DNA of 38,064 bases from DAOPMC01 sp035392025. Its GTDB lineage: Bacteria > Bacillota_I > Bacilli_A > RF39 > UBA660. Location: assembly GCA_035392025.1 (NCBI GenBank), contig DAOPMC010000007.1, positions 1 through 38,064 on the forward strand, given 5' to 3'. Positions within the stretch are counted from its first letter, which is position 1, and each line of letters begins with the position of its first letter. The notes beneath the pieces are model-generated. The model made no database searches. It worked only from the letters and a program-made list of their open reading frames with translations, and was not told the DNA's origin. The translations under genes and the position numbers were made by a program. This document shows, piece by piece, positions 31,830 through 38,064 of this stretch.

Positions 31830-32669
31830 ATGAATGGAATAATTATTGTAAATAAAGAAAAAGATATGACTAGTAGAGATGTAGTAAATATAGTATCTAA
31901 AAAACTAAATACTAAAAAAGTTGGTCATGGTGGAACTCTTGATCCTATTGCAACTGGAGTATTAGTGCTTGGTGTAGGGAAATATACAAAATTATTAGAT
32001 ATGATTATTAGCCATGAAAAAGAATATATAGCAGAGGTATTAGTAGGAGAATGTACTGATACGCTAGATATAACAGGTAACATTTTAAGTACTAGTGATG
32101 AAATGGTAAATAGAAATTCATTAGAACATGTCATTAGTTCATATAAAAAGAAATATCTACAAGAAATACCCCTATATTCTGCTAAAAAACTAAATGGTAA
32201 AAAATTATATCAGTATGCAAGAGAAAATATTGATATAGAATTACCTAAAAAAGAAGTAGAGATTATTGACATAAAATTACTAGATATATATGAAAAAGAT
32301 AGAAAACAATATTTTAAATTTTATACTAAAGTATCAAAAGGAACATTTATAAGAAGTTTAATAAAAGACATTAGCAATGATCTAGCTATTCAAATGACAA
32401 TGAGTGGATTGGTGAGAGTAAGCCAAGGCCCATTTAAATTAGATGATTGTAACAATCTGAATGATAATTTTAGGCTATTACAAGCACACGAAATATTTGA
32501 TTATAAAGTTGTTGAACTTGGTCAAGAACTATATAAAAAGGTTATAAATGGTAATAAAGCTATATTGCCTATTACTGATGATAAAATTATTTTTTCAAGT
32601 GGCGGTAATGATGTTGCAATATACGAGTTAAATAATAATATGTATCAACCATTAATTATGTTAAAGTAA
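31830..32669 (+). CDS. truB: tRNA pseudouridine-55 synthase TruB
   Basis: The 279-aa protein has the TruB catalytic motif HGGTLDPIATGVLVLGVGKYT with the nucleophilic Asp, KEYIAEVLVGECTDTLD, and VSKGTFIRSLIKDI. The C-terminal PUA-like part is short. TruB makes pseudouridine at position 55 of the T loop of tRNAs. In many Bacilli ribF follows; here a terminator and a surface protein gene follow. The ribosome site is AAGGGG. Confidence 0.95.
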   Translation: MNGIIIVNKEKDMTSRDVVNIVSKKLNTKKVGHGGTLDPIATGVLVLGVGKYTKLLDMIISHEKEYIAEVLVGECTDTLDITGNILSTSDEMVNRNSLEHVISSYKKKYLQEIPLYSAKKLNGKKLYQYARENIDIELPKKEVEIIDIKLLDIYEKDRKQYFKFYTKVSKGTFIRSLIKDISNDLAIQMTMSGLVRVSQGPFKLDDCNNLNDNFRLLQAHEIFDYKVVELGQELYKKVINGNKAILPITDDKIIFSSGGNDVAIYELNNNMYQPLIMLK

Positions 32670-32670
32670 C

Positions 32671-32699
32671 TTGCAAAAATATTAATATTTTTATATAAT
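32671..32699 (+). promoter_or_regulatory. Promoter interlaced with the truB terminator
   Basis: TTGCAA (32671-32676), 17 bases, TATAAT (32694-32699); the spacer is almost exactly the truB terminator palindrome. Confidence 0.5.
32675..32692 (+). terminator. truB terminator
   Basis: An 18-base pure A/T palindrome, AAAAATATT then AATATTTTT, just after the stop. The stem is weak but has a T5 tail. Confidence 0.5.
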
Positions 32700-32722
32700 G
32701 TTGATAGGATAGGATTGGTAAT

Positions 32723-33295
32723 ATGGAAGACAAAGATGCTTTAAAAAAGAGTAAGATTATTAGTGCTATATCAGCGATATGTTCAATTATACTTCTTTCA
32801 GCCGTGACCTATGCAACTCTTACTTTAATTTTTGAAGGTGGTACTAATCAAATTATTGTTGGTAAATTAGTTTTGACCTATGATGATGCCTCTCATAATG
32901 CATTATCACTTAGTACATTGCCCATGTCAAATACAAATGGAGCTGCACAGACAGATTGTTACTCTTTTACTTTAGAAAATGAAGGGCATGGTACAATTTC
33001 ATATTCAATTGAAATAGTATCAGATTCAGCGTGGGAATCTTCTTTTGAAGGACTTATTTTAAATAATAATTATGTTACTATTGGTATTACCAAAAATAAT
33101 ACTGTTTTAAGTCCAATTAATTTGGGGACAGCAAATGGGGTTATAGATAGTGGCACGATAGCAGCCAGTACAACTAACACATATGAACTTAGGATTTGGG
33201 TAAATGAAGATGATGTAACTTCACAGACTAAAGATTTAATATCAGAAGCAACTTGGCATGGTAAACTTGCCATACATGGGGAACAATCTTTATAA
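32723..33295 (+). CDS. TasA/camelysin-like exported surface protein
   Basis: The 190-aa protein has a basic N terminus, a hydrophobic export signal ending in SAVTYATLTL, then a Ser/Thr/Asn-rich beta domain. The 'SxVTYAxLTxxF' signal end, the NQIIVGKLVLTYDD strand and LPMSNTNG followed by a YSFTLEN strand resemble the TasA/camelysin group of fibre-forming or SipW-processed proteins abundant in Firmicutes. There is no sortase motif and no lipobox, so it is secreted or N-terminally anchored. No sipW gene is next to it. The upstream GATAGGATAGGATTGGT holds a modest ribosome site. Assignment is by pattern only. Confidence 0.6.
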   Translation: MEDKDALKKSKIISAISAICSIILLSAVTYATLTLIFEGGTNQIIVGKLVLTYDDASHNALSLSTLPMSNTNGAAQTDCYSFTLENEGHGTISYSIEIVSDSAWESSFEGLILNNNYVTIGITKNNTVLSPINLGTANGVIDSGTIAASTTNTYELRIWVNEDDVTSQTKDLISEATWHGKLAIHGEQSL

Positions 33296-33300
33296 ATTTG

Positions 33301-33329
33301 TTTACAAAATATAAAGTTTGATATATAAT
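33301..33329 (+). promoter_or_regulatory. Promoter of the valS T-box transcript
   Basis: TTTACA (33301-33306), 17 bases, consensus TATAAT (33324-33329). Confidence 0.75.
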
Positions 33330-33335
33330 TTCAGT

Positions 33336-33540
33336 AATAACTTTGATCAAGAGGAGTAAATTATTTATAAATCCAAGAGAGTTAGTGGTCGGTGAAAACT
33401 AATATTTATAATATTTGAACGTAGCTTGGGAGTTGATAATTAATCCGTAGTTCTGCGTTAAAGAATAAAGATATATTTTAAAATATATAAATTAAGGTGG
33501 TACCACGAACAATTCGTCCTTTGGAAGAGTTGTTTTTTGT
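33336..33540 (+). ncRNA. T-box riboswitch of valS, valine specifier GUA
   Basis: The leader has the T-box elements in order: AAGAGGAGTAAA at the start of stem I, the AGAGAG specifier-loop side (33377 on), the GGTGAAAAC segment, then GAAC followed by GTA at 33421-33423, a valine codon in specifier position, closed by CCAAG (33373-33377) with CTTGG (33425-33429). The T-box AAGGTGGTACCACG is at 33494-33507. A terminator hairpin follows: AACAATTC (33508-33515) with GAGTTGTT (33527-33534) and a T run. Uncharged tRNA-Val should pair with GUA and the T-box to favour the antiterminator and allow valS transcription. Confidence 0.92.
33508..33538 (+). terminator. T-box-controlled terminator of valS
   Basis: AACAATTC and GAGTTGTT form an 8-bp stem (one G-U) with a partly paired UCC/GGA interior and six T. 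It competes with the antiterminator formed with the T-box sequence. Confidence 0.85.
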
Positions 33541-33555
33541 TTAAGGAGGAAAAGT

Positions 33556-36084
33556 ATGCTAGAAAAAAAATATGATCATAAATCAGTTGAAGAAGGAAAA
33601 TATAAATTTTGGAAAGAAAATGATTACTTTAAAAGTGGTGATTTGACTAAAGAACCATTTTGTATTGTTATTCCTCCACCAAATGTAACTGGTAGATTAC
33701 ATATTGGCCATGCATGGGATACGACAATGCAAGATATTGTAATTAGGTACAAAAAGATGTGTGGCTATGATTGTTTATGGCTTCCTGGAATGGATCATGC
33801 TGGGATTGCAACACAAGCTGTTGTTGACAGGAGACTAAAAAGTTTGGGCTATGAGCCAAGAAAGATGGCCAGAGAAGATTGGCTTAAGTATGCATGGAGT
33901 TGGAAAGAAGAGTATGCAAATATTATAAGAGAGCAGTGGGCGAAGTTAGGATTGTCGCTTGACTATTCAAAAGAAAGATTTACTCTTGATGATGGACTTA
34001 ATAGAGCGGTTAATGAAGTGTTTGTTAATCTATACAATAAAGGATATATATATCGTGGCAAACGTATTATAAATTGGGATCCCGAAGCCCAAACAGCACT
34101 TTCTAATGAAGAAGTAATTTATAAAGATGTCGAAGGAGCATTCTATCATATAAAATATTTGATAGAGGATAGCAACGATTATTTAGAGATAGCGACTACT
34201 AGACCAGAAACATTATTTGGAGATACTGCGGTTGCAGTAAATCCTAATGATGAACGATATAATAATTTGATAGGGAAAAACGTAATACTTCCTATTGTCA
34301 ATAAACTAATTCCAATTATTGGAGATGAACATGCTGACCCATTATTTGGTACTGGAGTTGTAAAAATAACACCCGCACATGATCCAAATGATTTTGAGGT
34401 TGGAGTTCGTCACAACTTAGATCAGGTGGTTTGTATTGCAGTTGATGGAACTATGAATGAGAATGCTTTACAATATAATGGTATGGATAGGTTTGAATGT
34501 AGAAATCAGTTGGTTAAGGATTTAGAATCTGTTGGATTACTAATTAAGATTGAAAAAATTGTTCATTCGGTAGGCCATTCTGAAAGAACAAATGTTATGG
34601 TTGAACCATATCTATCTGAGCAATGGTTTGTTAAAATGAACGATTTAGCAAAAAATGTTTTAGATAATCAAAAGAATAAAAATAATAAAGTAAATTTTAT
34701 TCCTAAAAGATTTGAAAAAATATTGACGCATTGGATGGAAGATTGCCATGATTGGTGTATATCACGTCAATTATGGTGGGGGCATCGTATACCAGCGTGG
34801 TATAAGAATGAAGAGATATATATTGGGTTAGAGTCTCCAAAAGGAGAAGGATGGGTTCAGGATAATGATGTTTTAGATACTTGGTTTAGTAGTGCACTAT
34901 GGCCATTTAGTACTTTAGGTTGGCCTGATGACTCAGAATTATTAAAAAGATATTATCCAACGAATATATTGATAACGGGATATGATATTATTTTCTTTTG
35001 GGTTTGCCGTATGGTGTTTCAAGGATTAGAATTTATGGGTAAAAGACCTTTTAAAGATTGTCTTATTCATGGATTGATTAGAGACAAAGATGGACGCAAA
35101 ATGTCAAAATCTCTTGGCAATGGTGTTGACCCCATGGATATCATTGAAGAGTATGGTGCTGATTCTTTAAGATATTTTTTATCAACTAACTCTGCACCAG
35201 GACAAGATTTAAGATTTGATGAATTAAAAATTAAATCTACTTGGAATTTTATAAATAAGTTGTGGAATGCTTCAAGATTTGTAATGATGAATTTAGAAGA
35301 TTTTGATAAAAATAACTACGACTTAAGCAATTTGTCACTTATTGATAAATGGATTTTAACTAAGTGTAATAGAACAATTCTTGAAGTTACAAAAAGTATG
35401 GATAGATATGAATTTAATAATGTTGCTACTACTTTGTATGATTTTATTTGGAGTGATTTTTGTGACAACTATATAGAACTATCAAAAAATGCCTTAGATA
35501 AAGATAGCACTAAAAGCACATTATTATATGTTCTTACCAACATTTTAAAAATGCTTCATCCAATAATGCCGTTTGTGACAGAAGAAATATATATGAAATT
35601 AGAAAATGATAGCATAATGTTAGCAAAATATCCAAAAGTAGATAATAACATATATAATGAAGAATGTAGTACTGTTGATAAAATTATAGCTGACATCATC
35701 GCTATTAGAAATTTGAAAGCAAATAACGATATTAAGAAAAATGCTAAAATATTGATTGAAGTATCAGAAGAATTGAAAAATATATATATTGCAGGGTTAA
35801 AAATAAAGAGTGAAGATTTAGTTAAAGATCCTAGAAGTAATTGTAAAAGCTATAATTACAAAAGTGCTTTGGTTGATATAACTTTTTATCAAGATGGTGA
35901 AAGTATAAATACACAGGCAATTGCAAATGAAATATCAGTATTAGAGACATCAATTTCAAGAAGGAAACAACTTTTAGAAAATGAAAATTATATAAACAAA
36001 GCACCAAAGAATATCGTTGAATTAGACAAGTTAAAGTTAGTGGAAGAGCAGGATAAATTAAATAATTTAAGGGAAATGCTATAA
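33556..36084 (+). CDS. valS: Valyl-tRNA synthetase
   Basis: The 842-aa class I synthetase has the HIGH motif in PPNVTGRLHIGHAWD, the KMSKS loop in DGRKMSKSLGNG, an editing (CP1) domain between them with TTRPETLFGDTAVAVNP, an anticodon-binding helical domain, and a C-terminal coiled-coil arm (ISVLETSISRRKQLLENENY and the following NKAPKNIVELDKLKL). These, and the T-box with a Val specifier, identify ValRS rather than IleRS or LeuRS. It charges tRNA-Val and edits mischarged Thr. The start follows AAGGAGG. folC, its usual downstream partner in Bacilli, is absent; a terminator follows. Confidence 0.97.
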   Translation: MLEKKYDHKSVEEGKYKFWKENDYFKSGDLTKEPFCIVIPPPNVTGRLHIGHAWDTTMQDIVIRYKKMCGYDCLWLPGMDHAGIATQAVVDRRLKSLGYEPRKMAREDWLKYAWSWKEEYANIIREQWAKLGLSLDYSKERFTLDDGLNRAVNEVFVNLYNKGYIYRGKRIINWDPEAQTALSNEEVIYKDVEGAFYHIKYLIEDSNDYLEIATTRPETLFGDTAVAVNPNDERYNNLIGKNVILPIVNKLIPIIGDEHADPLFGTGVVKITPAHDPNDFEVGVRHNLDQVVCIAVDGTMNENALQYNGMDRFECRNQLVKDLESVGLLIKIEKIVHSVGHSERTNVMVEPYLSEQWFVKMNDLAKNVLDNQKNKNNKVNFIPKRFEKILTHWMEDCHDWCISRQLWWGHRIPAWYKNEEIYIGLESPKGEGWVQDNDVLDTWFSSALWPFSTLGWPDDSELLKRYYPTNILITGYDIIFFWVCRMVFQGLEFMGKRPFKDCLIHGLIRDKDGRKMSKSLGNGVDPMDIIEEYGADSLRYFLSTNSAPGQDLRFDELKIKSTWNFINKLWNASRFVMMNLEDFDKNNYDLSNLSLIDKWILTKCNRTILEVTKSMDRYEFNNVATTLYDFIWSDFCDNYIELSKNALDKDSTKSTLLYVLTNILKMLHPIMPFVTEEIYMKLENDSIMLAKYPKVDNNIYNEECSTVDKIIADIIAIRNLKANNDIKKNAKILIEVSEELKNIYIAGLKIKSEDLVKDPRSNCKSYNYKSALVDITFYQDGESINTQAIANEISVLETSISRRKQLLENENYINKAPKNIVELDKLKLVEEQDKLNNLREML

Positions 36085-36106
36085 GGAAGAAATATCTTCC
36101 TTTTTT
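36083..36106 (+). terminator. valS terminator
   Basis: AAGGAAGA (36083-36090) and TCTTCCTT (36095-36102), loop AATA, six T. It starts within the stop codon. Confidence 0.85.
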
Positions 36107-36192
36107 AATCAAGTAAATTTATATTTTTTAGATATCTTTATTATATGGACTTTCTATTTGAGAATAATATATTGATAGAGGAGGAGATTATT

Positions 36193-37098
36193 TTGAATAG
36201 AGATGATTTTCCTATGTTAAAAAAAAATCTAATATATTTTGATAATGGTGCAACAACATTAAAACCTAAAGTAGTTGTTGATGCAATTAAAGATTATTAT
36301 GAATCTTATACTGCAAATGTTCACAGGGGAGACTATGACAATAGTATTAGAGTTGATGAGGTATATGAAAGTGTAAGAGATAAAGTAAAATTATTAATAA
36401 ATGCCAATAGTAGTGATGAAATAATATTTACTAAAGGATCAACTGATTCTTTAAATATGATCGTTTTTGGTTTCATGAGGTATGAGCTTCATAAAGATGA
36501 TGAAGTAATTCTTACAAAAACAGAGCATGCTTCTAATGTTCTTCCTTGGATGGAGTTGTCTAAAGAAATAGGATTTAAAATTAAGTATGATCTTTTAAAT
36601 AAAGTAACACCCATGCAGTATGGTGGTGGCATGAATGAAAATTTTAGTTCTAATAATTCAGTAGCATATGCTGCTTTGCCATCTAGATTGGAGGCTGGGA
36701 CTCCTAATATTAGTGGAGTTATTGGACTAGGACAAGCAATTAGTTATTTACTTAATATAAGACAAGATAATATTTATAAATATGAACATAATTTAAGAAC
36801 TCATTTGGTTGAACAATTAAATACTATCAGCGGTGTAACCATATATAATGAAAAGAGTGATAGTGGTATTGTCATATTTAATATTGGTGATATTGGTGCT
36901 GGAGATGTTTCCACATATTTAAATAAATATAATATTTGTGTTAGGTCAGGGAATCATTGTACTAAAATGTTAAAAGAAGAATTACAAGTTGATAGCACAT
37001 GTAGAATTAGTTTGTATTTTTATAATACTAAAAAAGAAATAGATTTTTTAATAAAAAAATTAAAAAGTATCAATTATGATGATTTTAAGTATAATTAA
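36193..37098 (+). pseudogene. sufS: SufS-type cysteine desulfurase with an in-frame internal deletion of the PLP site
   Basis: The product of about 301 aa starts like SufS (FDNGATTLKP, NVHRGDYDNS) and keeps TKTEHASNVLPW, LPSRLEAGTPN and the cysteine loop VRSGNHCTKML. Normal SufS is about 400 aa. After GFKIKYDLLNK (about 36570-36603) the sequence jumps to VTPMQYGGGMN, so about 90-100 residues are missing, including DGAQ and the SGHK lysine that binds PLP. It cannot work as a normal desulfurase. The rest is uninterrupted, so the deletion is recent, or the protein has another role, or the assembly is wrong. The start is TTG at 36193 after AGAGGAGGAG. No suf genes are adjacent. Confidence 0.75.
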
Positions 37099-37103
37099 TA
37101 TAT

Positions 37104-37137
37104 AAAATCTATTTTTATAATTGGAAATAGATTTTTT
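37104..37137 (+). terminator. Terminator after the SufS-like gene
   Basis: AAAATCTATTT (37104-37114) and AAATAGATTTT (37125-37135), 10-base loop, T run. Confidence 0.85.
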
Positions 37138-37175
37138 AATAATATTTTTATATTTTAAAAACATTTTTCTCCGTT

Positions 37176-37204
37176 TTGACATGAATGATTAATCTTATTA
37201 TTAT
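37176..37204 (+). promoter_or_regulatory. Sigma-A promoter of ssb
   Basis: TTGACA (37176-37181), 17 bases, TATTAT (37199-37204). Confidence 0.75.
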
Positions 37205-37226
37205 GTTGTTAGAAAGGAGGAAACAA

Positions 37227-37556
37227 ATGTTGAATCAGGTGGTTTTAGTTGGAAGATTAGTAAGAAATCCAGATTTAAAAGAAACAGACAAGGGAAAGAA
37301 AGTTTCAAAAATTACATTAGCTGTTCCCCGCAGTTATAAAAATGTTAATGGCGAATACGAAACAGACTTTATAGATTGTACTTTATGGGAAGGAGTAGCT
37401 GCTAATACTAATCTTTATTGTAGCAAAGGTGATATTATTGGCGTAAAAGGAAGAATTCAAACTAGTAGCTATGAAAAAGATGAAGAAAAAAAATATTTAA
37501 CTGAAGTAATAGCAGAAAAAGTGACATTTTTATCAAATAAGAAAGAAGAAAAATAG
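37227..37556 (+). CDS. ssb: Short single-stranded DNA-binding protein
   Basis: The 109-aa protein is one OB-fold SSB domain: NQVVLVGRLVRNPDLKET, KITLAVPRSYKN, FIDCTLWEGVAANT and KGDIIGVKGRIQTSSYE. The usual glycine/glutamine-rich tail and acidic tip (DDDLPF type) are missing; the protein ends NKKEEK. B. subtilis SsbB, a competence-related SSB of similar length, also lacks the tip. Thus this is either an SsbB-like accessory protein or a tail-less main SSB; it is not between rpsF and rpsR where the main ssb usually lies. ATG at 37227 follows GAAAGGAGG; the longer in-frame start at 37185 lies within the promoter. Confidence 0.9.
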   Translation: MLNQVVLVGRLVRNPDLKETDKGKKVSKITLAVPRSYKNVNGEYETDFIDCTLWEGVAANTNLYCSKGDIIGVKGRIQTSSYEKDEEKKYLTEVIAEKVTFLSNKKEEK

Positions 37557-37559
37557 ATA

Positions 37560-37586
37560 AAAACGGGTTTTTAAAACTCGTTTTTT
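37560..37586 (+). terminator. ssb terminator
   Basis: AAAACGGGTTT (37560-37570) and AAACTCGTTTT (37574-37584), one G-U pair, 3-base loop, six T. Confidence 0.85.
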
Positions 37587-37660
37587 AGTAAACTATTGTT
37601 TAACTTCAACCAAATGTTAACACTACTTATTTATAATGGCTATAGATATGAGGTGGTTTT

Positions 37661-38011
37661 ATGTTACATCGTAGAATAAGAACATTGCGCATAAATGTGA
37701 ATTTGTCCCAAGAAGAACTTGGCAAGCTAATTGGCGTTTCTAAAGTCAGCATCAGCAATTGGGAAAGAGGTATAAAGTTTCCAAGCACCGATAATTTAAT
37801 TATGCTATCTAAGACGCTTAATACATCATTAGATTATTTGATAGGCAGTGATTATTATGTAGAAGATGCAGATAATAAGTCTTATGGAATCACGATGGCA
37901 AAAGAGGAGATAGAAATTGTTAGAGAATTGAAGAACAATCCTAAACTATACAACATGATGATAAGTGATCCTAAACGCACTATTGATCTAATTAATAGGA
38001 AAATATTATAA
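37661..38011 (+). CDS. XRE-family helix-turn-helix transcriptional regulator
   Basis: The 116-aa protein has an N-terminal Cro/CI-type HTH: RIRTLRINVNLSQEELGKLI, then GVSKVSISNWERGIKFPSTD as recognition helix, and LNTSLDYLIG, a common end of this domain. The C-terminal 45 residues form helices (EEIEIVRELKNNPKLYNMM) and may dimerise or sense a partner, as in SinR-like proteins. Targets are unknown; TGTTAACA, an 8-base palindrome at 37615-37622, lies upstream and could be an operator for self-control. ATG follows GAGGTGG. Single gene between terminators. Confidence 0.88.
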   Translation: MLHRRIRTLRINVNLSQEELGKLIGVSKVSISNWERGIKFPSTDNLIMLSKTLNTSLDYLIGSDYYVEDADNKSYGITMAKEEIEIVRELKNNPKLYNMMISDPKRTIDLINRKIL

Positions 38012-38037
38012 CAAGTCTTTAAAGATTTGTTTTTTTA
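38010..38037 (+). terminator. Terminator of the XRE regulator
   Basis: AACAAGTCTT (38010-38019) and AAGATTTGTT (38022-38031), one G-U pair, then T run. Beyond it TATAAT (about 38048) and AGGAG mark the start region of a gene outside the window. Confidence 0.8.
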
Positions 38038-38064
38038 TGATAGAATTTATAATAGGAGTAGTAT

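Noticed and set aside
36193..37098. Programmed frameshift or selenocysteine explanation for the short SufS
   Set aside because: There is no stop or frame change at the junction; sequence is simply missing in frame.
1..38064. CRISPR arrays, tRNA or rRNA genes, insertion sequences, prophage or toxin-antitoxin modules
   Set aside because: Looked for spaced repeats, cloverleaf sequences, transposase or integrase motifs and paired small genes; none seen. The single XRE regulator has no toxin partner beside it within the window.

Overview
The window is a gene-dense, very AT-rich stretch from an endospore-forming member of the low-GC Gram-positive bacteria. Endospore formation is shown by spoIVA, a SpoVIF-like gene, two CotY/CotZ-family coat genes and a KinB-like orphan kinase. 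Gene content and the very high A+T suggest an uncultured gut-type lineage of Bacilli near Erysipelotrichia or the Mollicutes. That placement is inference; no rRNA or tRNA gene is visible. TGA is used as a stop, so the code is standard. No mobile element, CRISPR array or prophage was seen, and no stretch longer than about 300 bases lacks a gene or recognisable signal.

Layout. 1-4 kb: a 5'(3')-deoxynucleotidase, acetate kinase, an NrnA-type DHH phosphoesterase, YsxC and an unknown 152-aa protein. 4-8 kb: Der, SpoVIF, and the MurT/GatD pair that normally amidates lipid II. 8-13 kb: a reverse-strand ATP-grasp protein, TypA, SpoIVA, a lipoprotein and HU. 13-18 kb: an ArsP_2-type membrane protein, the replication initiation protein DnaB, then FtsA-FtsZ. 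18-22 kb: an ankyrin-like protein, MiaB, a DUF5684 membrane protein and a reverse-strand FtsW/RodA/SpoVE protein. 22-27 kb: a sporulation-flavoured block with two cysteine-rich coat proteins, a membrane-anchored EIIB-like protein, the kinase and a 55-aa Tyr/Pro-rich peptide, followed by a metallophosphoesterase and a CPBP protease. 27-33 kb: the rimP-nusA-ylxR-infB-rbfA-truB operon, carrying two unusual insertions. 33-38 kb: a TasA/camelysin-like surface protein, T-box-controlled valS, an internally deleted SufS, a short SSB and an XRE regulator.

Most notable points. (1) Between der and spoVIF one 11-bp hairpin is at once a likely terminator, a cage for the spoVIF ribosome binding site, and the site of a mother-cell-sigma-like -10 element. 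(2) The GatD homologue lacks both the catalytic Cys and His. (3) The SufS homologue lacks the segment that carries the PLP lysine, yet stays in frame. (4) The nusA operon encodes an HNH-like protein and a dCMP deaminase, lacks ylxQ, and has a RimP reduced to its N-terminal domain. (5) Two Spo0A-box-like heptamers, exactly 10 bp apart, precede the kinase gene. (6) An AC-N16-CATANNNTA promoter pattern recurs before spoVIF, an unknown gene and the small Tyr/Pro-rich peptide. I do not see one unmistakable new multi-gene system. The best candidates are the spoVIF control element and the small set of genes sharing its promoter pattern.
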